Source: Volvox africanus (Eukaryota > Chlorophyta > Chlorophyceae > Chlamydomonadales > Volvocaceae). Taken from it: a stretch of DNA of 64,000 bases. This document shows positions 13,401-26,398 of the stretch, piece by piece. The notes beneath the pieces are model-generated. The model was given only the letters and a program-made list of their open reading frames with translations. It searched no databases and was not told the DNA's origin. The DNA lies in the NCBI GenBank assembly GCA_030268105.1, contig BSDZ01000032.1:186001-250000 (forward strand). The letters run 5' to 3'. The translations under genes and the position numbers were made by a program. The first letter of the stretch is position 1. Each line of letters opens with the position of its first letter.

Positions 13401-15232
13401 GGACCTTATACTGACATTTTTCGATTTGGCCTTTGCAGGCGGACACAACAGAGATACACCAATGAAATGAAAACAGGTACGTAATAGTCCGGGATTTAGT
13501 CTCAATGGTGGCACCTGCATTTTGATACCTTGCTCAACTGAGGGATAACATTAGGGTTAAGTATCGGTGCCGTACCTACTTCCCTCCCGATCTCACTCCC
13601 TCCCTCCAGTGTGCCTTCTCTTTCTCCCTCTCCCACCCCCGTTGTCGGCGAGCTACGCCAACGGAATTGAAACGGGTACGTCATTATACGGGATCGAGTC
13701 TGAATGGGAAAAATGGTATGTAGATACCTTCGCGACTGCCATCATGACAGCCACATGCACCGTCACCACGGCCACATGCACCGTCACCGCTACCGCCTTC
13801 ACCACCGCCACCACGGCGACCGACGCCAAGACCGCCAACACCGCCTCCATCGCCGCCGTACCGCCATGTCCGCCCCCACAGCCATCATGGCCACCAACGC
13901 TGTAAGTATCCTGGGGTATCTACGGGTAGTGCTCATTATTGGACCTTATACTGACATTTTTCGATTTGGCCTTTGCAGGCGGACACAACAGAGATACACC
14001 AATGAAATGAAAACAGGTACGTAATAGTCCGGGATTTAGTCTCAATGGTGGCACCTGCATTTTGATACCTTGCTCAACTGAGGGATAACATTAGGGTTAA
14101 GTATCGGTGCCGTACCTACTTCCCTCCCGATCTCACTCCCTCCCTCCAGTGTGCCCTCTCTTTCTCCCTCTCCCACCCCCGTTGTCGGCGAGCTACGCCA
14201 ACGGAATTGAAACGGGTACGTCATTATACGGGATCGAGTCTGAATGGGAAAAATGGTATGTAGATACCTTCGCGACTGCCATCATGACAGCCACATGCAC
14301 CGTCACCACGGCCACATGCACCGTCACCGCTACCGCCTTCACCACCGCCACCACGGCGACCGACGCCAAGACCGCCAACACCGCCTCCATCGCCGCCGTA
14401 CCGCCATGTCCGCCCCCACAGCCATCATGGCCACCAACGCTGTAAGTATCCTGGGGTATCTACGGGTAGTGCTCATTATTGGACCTTATACTGACATTTT
14501 TCGATTTGGCCTTTGCAGGCGGACACAACAGAGATACACCAATGAAATGAAAACAGGTACGTAATAGTCCGGGATTTAGTCTCAATGGTGGCACCTGCAT
14601 TTTGATACCTTGCTCAACTGAGGGATAACATTAGGGTTAAGTATCGGTGCCGTACCTACTTCCCTCCCGATCTCACTCCCTCCCTCCCGTGTGCCCTCCT
14701 TTTCCCCCTTCTCCCCCCCCCTCGTTGTCGGCGAGCTACGCCAACGGAATTGAAACGGGTACGTCATTATACGGGATCGAGTCTGAATGGGAAAAATGGT
14801 ATGTAGATACCTTCGCGACTGCCATCATGACAGCCACATGCACCGTCACCACGGCCACATGCACCGTCACCGCTACCGCCTTCACCACCGCCACCACGGC
14901 GACCGACGCCAAGACCGCCAACACCGCCTCCATCGCCGCCGTACCGCCATGTCCGCCCCCACAGCCATCATGGCCACCAACGCTGTAAGTATCCTGGGGT
15001 ATCTACGGGTAGTGCTCATTATTGGACCTTATACTGACATTTTTCGATTTGGCCTTTGCAGGCGGACACAACAGAGATACACCAATGAAATGAAAACAGG
15101 TACGTAATAGTCCGGGATTTAGTCTCAATGGTGGCACCTGCATTTTGATACCTTGCTCAACTGAGGGATAACATTAGGGTTAAGTATCGGTGCCGTACCT
15201 ACTTCCCTCCCGATCTCACTCCCTCCCTCCAG

Positions 15233-15775
15233 TGTGCCCTCCTTTTCCCCCTTCTCCCCCCCCCTCGTTGTCGGCGAGCTACGCCAACGGAATTGAAACG
15301 GGTACGTCATTATACGGGATCGAGTCTGAATGGGAAAAATGGTATGTAGATACCTTCGCGACTGCCATCATGACAGCCACATGCACCGTCACCACGGCCA
15401 CATGCACCGTCACCGCTACCGCCTTCACCACCGCCACCACGGCGACCGACGCCAAGACCGCCAACACCGCCTCCATCGCCGCCGTACCGCCATGTCCGCC
15501 CCCACAGCCATCATGGCCACCAACGCTGTAAGTATCCTGGGGTATCTACGGGTAGTGCTCATTATTGGACCTTATACTGACATTTTTCGATTTGGCCTTT
15601 GCAGGCGGACACAACAGAGATACACCAATGAAATGAAAACAGGTACGTAATAGTCCGGGATTTAGTCTCAATGGTGGCACCTGCATTTTGATACCTTGCT
15701 CAACTGAGGGATAACATTAGGGTTAAGTATCGGTGCCGTACCTACTTCCCTCCCGATCTCACTCCCTCCCTCCAG
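15233..15775 (+). other. Representative S unit with a phase-preserving exon model
   Basis: A consistent splice model can be written for S units that carry the CTCCAG acceptor and a compatible C-run. Exon 15233-15527 (295 nt) enters in phase 1 and leaves in phase 2. A 77-nt intron occupies 15528-15604. Exon 15605-15642 (38 nt) leaves in phase 1. A 133-nt intron ends at 15775. The coding sum is 333 nt (111 codons), and 330 nt in the 540-nt variant, so units chain without shifting frame. The peptide runs from Pro/Ser-rich through a short complex segment (YTNGIET, EWEKWYV) into Thr/Ala-rich repeats. Copies with CTCCCG instead of CTCCAG lack this acceptor, and one 544-nt copy is frameshifted by C-run length, so not all units fit. 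The amino-acid bias means an open frame alone is weak evidence. Confidence 0.45.
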
Positions 15776-18700
15776 TGTGCCCTCCTTTTCCCCCTTCTCC
15801 CCCCCCCCTCGTTGTCGGCGAGCTACACCAACGGAATTGAAACGGGTACGTCATTATACGGGATCGAGTCTGAATGGGAAAAATGGTATGTAGATACCTT
15901 CGCGACTGCCATCATGACAGCCACATGCACCGTCACCACGGCCACATGCACCGTCACCGCTACCGCCTTCACCACCGCCACCACGGCGACCGACGCCAAG
16001 ACCGCCAACACCGCCTCCATCGCCGCCGTACCGCCATGTCCGCCCCCACAGCCATCATGGCCACCAACGCTGTAAGTATCCTGGGGTATCTACGGGTAGT
16101 GCTCATTATTGGACCTTATACTGACATTTTTCGATTTGGCCTTTGCAGGCGGACACAACAGAGATACACCAATGAAATGAAAACAGGTACGTAATAGTCC
16201 GGGATTTAGTCTCAATGGTGGCACCTGCATTTTGATACCTTGCTCAACTGAGGGATAACATTAGGGTTAAGTATCGGTGCCGTACCTACTTCCCTCCCGA
16301 TCTCACTCCCTCCCTCCAGTGTGCCCTCCTTTTCCCCCTTCTCCCCCCCCCTCGTTGTCGGCGAGCTACGCCAACGGAATTGAAACGGGTACGTCATTAT
16401 ACGGGATCGAGTCTGAATGGGAAAACTGGTATGTAGATACCTTCGCGACTGCCATCATGACAGCCACATGCACCGTCACCACGGCCACATGCACCGTCAC
16501 CGCTACCGCCTTCACCACCGCCACCACGGCGACCGACGCCAAGACCGCCAACATCGCCTCCATCGCCGCCGTACCGCCATGTCCGCCCCCACAGCCATCA
16601 TGGCCACCAACGCTGTAAGTATCCTGGGGTATCTACGGGTAGTGCTCATTATTGGACCTTATACTGACATTTTTCGATTTGGCCTTTGCAGGCGGACACA
16701 ACAGAGATACACCAATGAAATGAAAACAGGTACGTAATAGTCCGGGATTTAGTCTCAATGGTGGCACCTGCATTTTGATACCTTGCTCAACTGAGGGATA
16801 ACATTAGGGTTAAGTATCGGTGCCGTACCTACTTCCCTCCCGATCTCACTCCCTCCCTCCAGTGTGCCCTCCTTTTCCCCCTTCTCCCCCCCCCCTCGTT
16901 GTCGGCGAGCTACACCAACGGAATTGAAACGGGTACGTCATTATACGGGATCGAGTCTGAATGGGAAAAATGGTATGTAGATACCTTCGCGACTGCCATC
17001 ATGACAGCCACCATCGCCACCGCCCAATGTAGGTAGAAAGGGAGGGAGGGAGGGCGGGAGGGAGGGCGGGAGGGAGATTGGGTGGGCGGTCCGAAGGACG
17101 GAGGGAGGGAGGGAGAGAGGCCACCATTCCCACCATCGCCACCGCCGCCACCACGGCCACATACACCGTCACCGCTACCGCCTTCACCACCGCCACCACG
17201 GCGACCGACGCCAAGACCGCCAACACCGCCTCCATCGCCGCCGTACCGCCATGTCCGCCCCCACAGCCATCATGGCCACCAACGCTGTAAGTATCCTGGG
17301 GTATCTACGGGTAGTGCTCATTATTGGACCTTATACTGACATTTTTCGATTTGGCCTTTGCAGGCGGACACAACAGAGATACACCAATGAAATGAAAACA
17401 GGTACGTAATAGTCCGGGATTTAGTCTCAATGGTGGCACCTGCATTTTGATACCTTGCTCAACTGAGGGATAACATTAGGGTTAAGTATCGGTGCCGTAC
17501 CTACTTCCCTCCCGATCTCACTCCCTCCCTCCAGTGTGCCCTCCTTTTCCCCCTTCTCCCCCCCCCTCGTTGTCGGCGAGCTACGCCAACGGAATTGAAA
17601 CGGGTACGTCATTATACGGGATCGAGTCTGAATGGGAAAACTGGTATGTAGATACCTTCGCGACTGCCATCATGACAGCCACATGCACCGTCACCACGGC
17701 CACATGCACCGTCACCGCTACCGCCTTCACCACCGCCACCACGGCGACCGACGCCAAGACCGCCAACATCGCCTCCATCGCCGCCGTACCGCCATGTCCG
17801 CCCCCACAGCCATCATGGCCACCAACGCTGTAAGTATCCTGGGGTATCTACGGGTAGTGCTCATTATTGGACCTTATACTGACATTTTTCGATTTGGCCT
17901 TTGCAGGCGAACACAACAGAGATACACCAATGAAATGAAAACAGCTACGTAATAGTCCGGGATTTAGTCTCAATGGTGGCACCTGCATTTTGATACCTTG
18001 CTCAACTGAGGGATAACATTAGGGTTAAGTATCGGTGCCGTACCTACTTCCCTCCCGATCTCACTCCCTCCCTCCAGTGTGCCCTCCTTTTCCCCCTTCT
18101 CCCCCCCCCTCGTTGTCGGCGAGCTACACCAACGGAATTGAAACGGGTACGTCATTATACGGGATCGAGTCTGAATGGGAAAAATGGTATGTAGATACCT
18201 TCGCGACTGCCATCATGACAGCCACATGCACCGTCACCACGGCCACATGCACCGTCACCGCTACCGCCTTCACCACCGCCACCACGGCGACCGACGCCAA
18301 GACCGCCAACATCGCCTCCATCGCCGCCGTACCGCCATGTCCGCCCCCACAGCCATCATGGCCACCAACGCTGTAAGTATCCTGGGGTATCTACGGGTAG
18401 TGCTCATTATTGGACCTTATACTGACATTTTTCGATTTGGCCTTTGCAGGCGGACACAACAGAGATACACCAATGAAATGAAAACAGGTACGTAATAGTC
18501 CGGGATTTAGTCTCAATGGTGGCACCTGCATTTTGATACCTTGCTCAACTGAGGGATAACATTAGGGTTAAGTATCGGTGCCGTACCTACTTCCCTCCCG
18601 ATCTCACTCCCTCCCTCCAGTGTGCCCTCCTTTTCCCCCTTCTCCCCCCCCCTCGTTGTCGGCGAGCTACACCAACGGAATTGAAACGGGTACGTCATTA

Positions 18701-21700
18701 TACGGGATCGAGTCTGAATGGGAAAAATGGTATGTAGATACCTTCGCGACTGCCATCATGACAGCCACCATCGCCACCGCCCAATGTAGGTAGAAAGGGA
18801 GGGAGGGAGGGCGGGAGGGAGGGCGGGAGGGAGATTGGGTGGGCGGTCCGAAGGACGGAGGGAGGGAGGGAGAGAGGCCACCATTCCCACCATCGCCACC
18901 GCCGCCACCACGGCCACATACACCGTCACCGCTACCGCCTTCACCACCGCCACCACGGCGACCGACGCCAAGACCGCCAACACCGCCTCCATCGCCGCCG
19001 TACCGCCATGTCCGCCCCCACAGCCATCATGGCCACCAACGCTGTAAGTATCCTGGGGTATCTACGGGTAGTGCTCATTATTGGACCTTATACTGACATT
19101 TTTCGATTTGGCCTTTGCAGGCGGACACAACAGAGATACACCAATGAAATGAAAACAGGTACGTAATAGTCCGGGATTTAGTCTCAATGGTGGCACCTGC
19201 ATTTTGATACCTTGCTCAACTGAGGGATAACATTAGGGTTAAGTATCGGTGCCGTACCTACTTCCCTCCCGATCTCACTCCCTCCCTCCCGTGTGCCTTC
19301 TCTTTCTCCCTCTCCCACCCCCGTTGTCGGCGAGCTACGCCAACGGAATTGAAACGGGTACGTCATTATACGGGATCGAGTCTGAATGGGAAAAATGGTA
19401 TGTAGATACCTTCGCGACTGCCATCATGACAGCCACATGCACCGTCACCACGGCCACATGCACCGTCACCGCTACCGCCTTCACCACCGCCACCACGGCG
19501 ACCGACGCCAAGACCGCCAACACCGCCTCCATCGCCGCCGTACCGCCATGTCCGCCCCCACAGCCATCATGGCCACCAACGCTGTAAGTATCCTGGGGTA
19601 TCTACGGGTAGTGCTCATTATTGGACCTTATACTGACATTTTTCGATTTGGCCTTTGCAGGCGGACACAACAGAGATACACCAATGAAATGAAAACAGGT
19701 ACGTAATAGTCCGGGATTTAGTCTCAATGGTGGCACCTGCATTTTGATACCTTGCTCAACTGAGGGATAACATTAGGGTTAAGTATCGGTGCCGTACCTA
19801 CTTCCCTCCCGATCTCACTCCCTCCCTCCCGTGTGCCTTCTCTTTCTCCCTCTCCCACCCCCGTTGTCGGCGAGCTACGCCAACGGAATTGAAACGGGTA
19901 CGTCATTATACGGGATCGAGTCTGAATGGGAAAAATGGTATGTAGATACCTTCGCGACTGCCATCATGACAGCCACATGCACCGTCACCACGGCCACATG
20001 CACCGTCACCGCTACCGCCTTCACCACCGCCACCACGGCGACCGACGCCAAGACCGCCAACATCGCCTCCATCGCCGCCGTACCGCCATGTCCGCCCCCA
20101 CAGCCATCATGGCCACCAACGCTGTAAGTATCCTGGGGTATCTACGGGTAGTGCTCATTATTGGACCTTATACTGACATTTTTCGATTTGGCCTTTGCAG
20201 GCGGACACAACAGAGATACACCAATGAAATGAAAACAGCTACGTAATAGTCCGGGATTTAGTCTCAATGGTGGCACCTGCATTTTGATACCTTGCTCAAC
20301 TGAGGGATAACATTAGGGTTAAGTATCGGTGCCGTACCTACTTCCCTCCCGATCTCACTCCCTCCCTCCAGTGTGCCCTCCTTTTCCCCCTTCTCCCCCC
20401 CCCTCGTTGTCGGCGAGCTACACCAACGGAATTGAAACGGGTACGTCATTATACGGGATCGAGTCTGAATGGGAAAAATGGTATGTAGATACCTTCGCGA
20501 CTGCCATCATGACAGCCACATGCACCGTCACCACGGCCACATGCACCGTCACCGCTACCGCCTTCACCACCGCCACCACGGCGACCGACGCCAAGACCGC
20601 CAACATCGCCTCCATCGCCGCCGTACCGCCATGTCCGCCCCCACAGCCATCATGGCCACCAACGCTGTAAGTATCCTGGGGTATCTACGGGTAGTGCTCA
20701 TTATTGGACCTTATACTGACATTTTTCGATTTGGCCTTTGCAGGCGGACACAACAGAGATACACCAATGAAATGAAAACAGGTACGTAATAGTCCGGGAT
20801 TTAGTCTCAATGGTGGCACCTGCATTTTGATACCTTGCTCAACTGAGGGATAACATTAGGGTTAAGTATCGGTGCCGTACCTACTTCCCTCCCGATCTCA
20901 CTCCCTCCCTCCAGTGTGCCCTCCTTTTCCCCCTTCTCCCCCCCCCCTCGTTGTCGGCGAGCTACACCAACGGAATTGAAACGGGTACGTCATTATACGG
21001 GATCGAGTCTGAATGGGAAAAATGGTATGTAGATACCTTCGCGACTGCCATCATGACAGGCACCATCGCCACCGCCCAATGTAGGTAGAAAGGGAGGGAG
21101 GGAGGGCGGGAGGGAGGGCGGGAGGGAGATTGGGTGGGCGGTCCGAAGGACGGAGGGAGGGAGGGAGAGAGGCCACCATTCCCACCATCGCCACCGCCGC
21201 CACCACGGCCACATGCACCGTCACCGCTACCGCCTTCACCACCGCCACCACGGCGACCGACGCCAAGACCGCCAACACCGCCTCCATCGCCGCCGTACCG
21301 CCATGTCCGCCTCCACAGCCATCATGGCCACCAACGCTGTAAGTATCCTGGGGTATCTACGGGTAGTGCTCATTATTGGACCTTATACTGACATTTTTCG
21401 ATTTGGCCTTTGCAGGCGGACACAACAGAGATACACCAATGAAATGAAAACAGGTACGTAATAGTCCGGGATTTAGTCTCAATGGTGGCACCTGCATTTT
21501 GATACCTTGCTCAACTGAGGGATAACATTAGGGTTAAGTATCGGTGCCGTACCTACTTCCCTCCCGATCTCACTCCCTCCCTCCAGTGTGCCCTCCTTTT
21601 CCCCCTTCTCCCCCCCCCTCGTTGTCGGCGAGCTACACCAACGGAATTGAAACGGGTACGTCATTATACGGGATCGAGTCTGAATGGGAAAAATGGTATG

Positions 21701-22171
21701 TAGATACCTTCGCGACTGCCATCATGACAGCCACATGCACCGTCACCACGGCCACATGCACCGTCACCGCTACCGCCTTCACCACCGCCACCACGGCGAC
21801 CGACGCCAAGACCGCCAACATCGCCTCCATCGCCGCCGTACCGCCATGTCCGCCCCCACAGCCATCATGGCCACCAACGCTGTAAGTATCCTGGGGTATC
21901 TACGGGTAGTGCTCATTATTGGACCTTATACTGACATTTTTCGATTTGGCCTTTGCAGGCGGACACAACAGAGATACACCAATGAAATGAAAACAGGTAC
22001 GTAATAGTCCGGGATTTAGTCTCAATGGTGGCACCTGCATTTTGATACCTTGCTCAACTGAGGGATAACATTAGGGTTAAGTATCGGTGCCGTACCTACT
22101 TCCCTCCCGATCTCACTCCCTCCCTCCAGTGTGCCCTCCTTTTCCCCCTTCTCCCCCCCCCTCGTTGTTAG

Positions 22172-22240
22172 GCATGATGGTGGTGCTTTGGTGGTGGCGG
22201 TGGTGATGGCGATGGCGTTCGTGGAGTCGTCGGTGAAAAG
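22172..22240 (+). repeat. Isolated array 2 exon inside array 1 (copy 2 of 4)
   Basis: Same 69-nt exon with TTGTTAG acceptor and GTAAGTATCGG donor, inserted with one 164-nt module into an S unit, which makes the unit 707 nt. It lies in the distal part of array 1, where embedded modules become more frequent. Confidence 0.95.
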
Positions 22241-22878
22241 GTAAGTATCGGTGCCGTACCTACTTCCCTCCCGATCTCACTCCCTCCCTCCCGTGTGCCC
22301 TCCTTTTCCCCCTTCTCCCCCCCCCTCGTTGTCGGCGAGCTACACCAACGGAATTGAAACGGGTACGTCATTATACGGGATCGAGTCTGAATGGGAAAAA
22401 TGGTATGTAGATACCTTCGCGACTGCCATCATGACAGCCACATGCACCGTCACCACGGCCACATGCACCGTCACCGCTACCGCCTTCACCACCGCCACCA
22501 CGGCGACCGACGCCAAGACCGCCAACATCGCCTCCATCGCCGCCGTACCGCCATGTCCGCCCCCACAGCCATCATGGCCACCAACGCTGTAAGTATCCTG
22601 GGGTATCTACGGGTAGTGCTCATTATTGGACCTTATACTGACATTTTTCGATTTGGCCTTTGCAGGCGGACACAACAGAGATACACCAATGAAATGAAAA
22701 CAGGTACGTAATAGTCCGGGATTTAGTCTCAATGGTGGCACCTGCATTTTGATACCTTGCTCAACTGAGGGATAACATTAGGGTTAAGTATCGGTGCCGT
22801 ACCTACTTCCCTCCCGATCTCACTCCCTCCCTCCAGTGTGCCCTCCTTTTCCCCCTTCTCCCCCCCCCTCGTTGTTAG

Positions 22879-22947
22879 GCATGATGGTGGTGCTTTGGTG
22901 GTGGCGGTGGTGATGGCGATGGCGTTCGTGGAGTCGTCGGTGAAAAG
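22879..22947 (+). repeat. Isolated array 2 exon inside array 1 (copy 3 of 4)
   Basis: Same 69-nt exon and flanking splice-like signals, here in an L unit (823 nt, that is 659-660 plus 164). This L unit also lacks 12 nt of the G tract, and the next such composite (24245) shares that deletion, so the two copies probably derive from one event. Confidence 0.95.
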
Positions 22948-24244
22948 GTAAGTATCGGTGCCGTACCTACTTCCCTCCCGATCTCACTCCCTCCCTCCCG
23001 TGTGCCCTCCTTTTCCCCCTTCTCCCCCCCCCTCGTTGTCGGCGAGCTACACCAACGGAATTGAAACGGGTACGTCATTATACGGGATCGAGTCTGAATG
23101 GGAAAAATGGTATGTAGATACCTTCGCGACTGCCATCATGACAGCCACCATCGCCACCGCCCAATGTAGGTAGAAAGGGCGGGAGGGAGGGCGGGAGGGA
23201 GATTGGGTGGGCGGTCCGAAGGACGGAGGGAGGGAGGGAGAGAGGCCACCATTCCCACCATCGCCACCGCCGCCACCACGGCCACATGCACCGTCACCGC
23301 TACCGCCTTCACCACCGCCACCACGGCGACCGACGCCAAGACCGCCAACACCGCCTCCATCGCCGCCGTACCGCCATGTCCGCCTCCACAGCCATCATGG
23401 CCACCAACGCTGTAAGTATCCTGGGGTATCTACGGGTAGTGCTCATTATTGGACCTTATACTGACATTTTTCGATTTGGCCTTTGCAGGCGGACACAACA
23501 GAGATACACCAATGAAATGAAAACAGGTACGTAATAGTCCGGGATTTAGTCTCAATGGTGGCACCTGCATTTTGATACCTTGCTCAACTGAGGGATAACA
23601 TTAGGGTTAAGTATCGGTGCCGTACCTACTTCCCTCCCGATCTCACTCCCTCCCTCCAGTGTGCCCTCCTTTTCCCCCTTCTCCCCCCCCCTCGTTGTCG
23701 GCGAGCTACACCAACGGAATTGAAACGGGTACGTCATTATACGGGATCGAGTCTGAATGGGAAAAATGGTATGTAGATACCTTCGCGACTGCCATCATGA
23801 CAGCCACATGCACCGTCACCACGGCCACATGCACCGTCACCGCTACCGCCTTCACCACCGCCACCACGGCGACCGACGCCAAGACCGCCAACATCGCCTC
23901 CATCGCCGCCGTACCGCCATGTCCGCCCCCACAGCCATCATGGCCACCAACGCTGTAAGTATCCTGGGGTATCTACGGGTAGTGCTCATTATTGGACCTT
24001 ATACTGACATTTTTCGATTTGGCCTTTGCAGGCGGACACAACAGAGATACACCAATGAAATGAAAACAGGTACGTAATAGTCCGGGATTTAGTCTCAATG
24101 GTGGCACCTGCATTTTGATACCTTGCTCAACTGAGGGATAACATTAGGGTTAAGTATCGGTGCCGTACCTACTTCCCTCCCGATCTCACTCCCTCCCTCC
24201 CGTGTGCCCTCCTTTTCCCCCTTCTCCCCCCCCCTCGTTGTTAG

Positions 24245-24313
24245 GCATGATGGTGGTGCTTTGGTGGTGGCGGTGGTGATGGCGATGGCGTTCGTGGAGT
24301 CGTCGGTGAAAAG
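24245..24313 (+). repeat. Isolated array 2 exon inside array 1 (copy 4 of 4)
   Basis: Same 69-nt exon with the same flanks in a second 823-nt L composite. The intron preceding it carries CTCCCG, unlike the embedded copies at 3372, 22172 and 22879, whose preceding intron has CTCCAG. Confidence 0.95.
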
Positions 24314-26398
24314 GTAAGTATCGGTGCCGTACCTACTTCCCTCCCGATCTCACTCCCTCCCTCCCGTGTGCCCTCCTTTTCCCCCTTCTCCCCCCCCCTC
24401 GTTGTCGGCGAGCTACACCAACGGAATTGAAACGGGTACGTCATTATACGGGATCGAGTCTGAATGGGAAAAATGGTATGTAGATACCTTCGCGACTGCC
24501 ATCATGACAGCCACCATCGCCACCGCCCAATGTAGGTAGAAAGGGCGGGAGGGAGGGCGGGAGGGAGATTGGGTGGGCGGTCCGAAGGACGGAGGGAGGG
24601 AGGGAGAGAGGCCACCATTCCCACCATCGCCACCGCCGCCACCACGGCCACATGCACCGTCACCGCTACCGCCTTCACCACCGCCACCACGGCGACCGAC
24701 GCCAAGACCGCCAACACCGCCTCCATCGCCGCCGTACCGCCATGTCCGCCCCCACAGCCATCATGGCCACCAACGCTGTAAGTATCCTGGGGTATCTACG
24801 GGTAGTGCTCATTATTGGACCTTATACTGACATTTTTCGATTTGGCCTTTGCAGGCGGACACAACAGAGATACACCAATGAAATGAAAACAGGTACGTAA
24901 TAGTCCGGGATTTAGTCTCAATGGTGGCACCTGCATTTTGATACCTTGCTCAACTGAGGGATAACATTAGGGTTAAGTATCGGTGCCGTACCTACTTCCC
25001 TCCCGATCTCACTCCCTCCCTCCAGTGTGCCCTCCTTTTCCCCCTTCTCCCCCCCCCCTCGTTGTCGGCGAGCTACACCAACGGAATTGAAACGGGTACG
25101 TCATTATACGGGATCGAGTCTGAATGGGAAAAATGGTATGTAGATACCTTCGCGACTGCCATCATGACAGCCACCATCGCCACCGCCCAATGTAGGTAGA
25201 AAGGGCGGGAGGGAGGGCGGGAGGGAGATTGGGTGGGCGGTCCGAAGGACGGAGGGAGGGAGGGAGAGAGGCCACCATTCCCACCATCGCCACCGCCGCC
25301 ACCACGGCCACATGCACCGTCACCGCTACCGCCTTCACCACCGCCACCACGGCGACCGACGCCAAGACCGCCAACACCGCCTCCATCGCCGCCGTACCGC
25401 CATGTCCGCCCCCACAGCCATCATGGCCACCAACGCTGTAAGTATCCTGGGGTATCTACGGGTAGTGCTCATTATTGGACCTTATACTGACATTTTTCGA
25501 TTTGGCCTTTGCAGGCGGACACAACAGAGATACACCAATGAAATGAAAACAGGTACGTAATAGTCCGGGATTTAGTCTCAATGGTGGCACCTGCATTTTG
25601 ATACCTTGCTCAACTGAGGGATAACATTAGGGTTAAGTATCGGTGCCGTACCTACTTCCCTCCCGATCTCACTCCCTCCCTCCAGTGTGCCCTCCTTTTC
25701 CCCCTTCTCCCCCCCCCTCGTTGTCGGCGAGCTACACCAACGGAATTGAAACGGGTACGTCATTATACGGGATCGAGTCTGAATGGGAAAAATGGTATGT
25801 AGATACCTTCGCGACTGCCATCATGACAGGCACCATCGCCACCGCCCAATGTAGGTAGAAAGGGAGGGAGGGAGGGCGGGAGGGAGGGCGGGAGGGAGAT
25901 TGGGTGGGCGGTCCGAAGGACGGAGGGAGGGAGGGAGAGAGGCCACCATTCCCACCATCGCCACCGCCGCCACCACGGCCACATGCACCGTCACCGCTAC
26001 CGCCTTCACCACCGCCACCACGGCGACCGACGCCAAGACCGCCAACATCGCCTCCATCGCCGCCGTACCGCCATGTCCGCCCCCACAGCCATCATGGCCA
26101 CCAACGCTGTAAGTATCCTGGGGTATCTACGGGTAGTGCTCATTATTGGACCTTATACTGACATTTTTCGATTTGGCCTTTGCAGGCGGACACAACAGAG
26201 ATACACCAATGAAATGAAAACAGGTACGTAATAGTCCGGGATTTAGTCTCAATGGTGGCACCTGCATTTTGATACCTTGCTCAACTGAGGGATAACATTA
26301 GGGTTAAGTATCGATGCCGTACCTACTTCCCTCCCGATCTCACTCCCTCCCTCCAGTGTGCCCTCTCTTTCTCCCTTCTCCCCCCCCCTCGTTGTTAG

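Larger units (their letters stand above)
2966..26398 (+). repeat. Array 1: 39 tandem units of 540-672 nt with intron-like parts
   Basis: The segment is a near-perfect tandem array. Counting the donor GTAAGTATCCTGG gives 39 copies, the first in a partial unit (donor at 3082) and the last at 26109. Spacings are 540 or 543-544 nt (24 S units), 671-672 or 660 nt (L units, 14 in all) and 707 or 823 nt where one extra 164-nt module is inserted. Each unit has a 77-nt GT-AG segment, a 38-nt potential exon, a pyrimidine-rich segment of about 133 nt ending in an AG in many copies, and a Thr/Ala-rich segment built from ACC and GCC triplets. L units add about 130 nt containing a G-run tract. S and L units alternate in repeated blocks. 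Copies differ mainly in poly-C length and a few shared substitutions. Many overlapping open frames on both strands come from the triplet-rich composition and should not be read as separate genes. Confidence 0.97.

Noticed and set aside
2966..26231. Dozens of separate small genes in array 1, on both strands
   Set aside because: The frames recur in every unit and overlap each other on both strands. They result from ACC/GCC triplet composition. Only frames tied to a splice model were kept as candidates.
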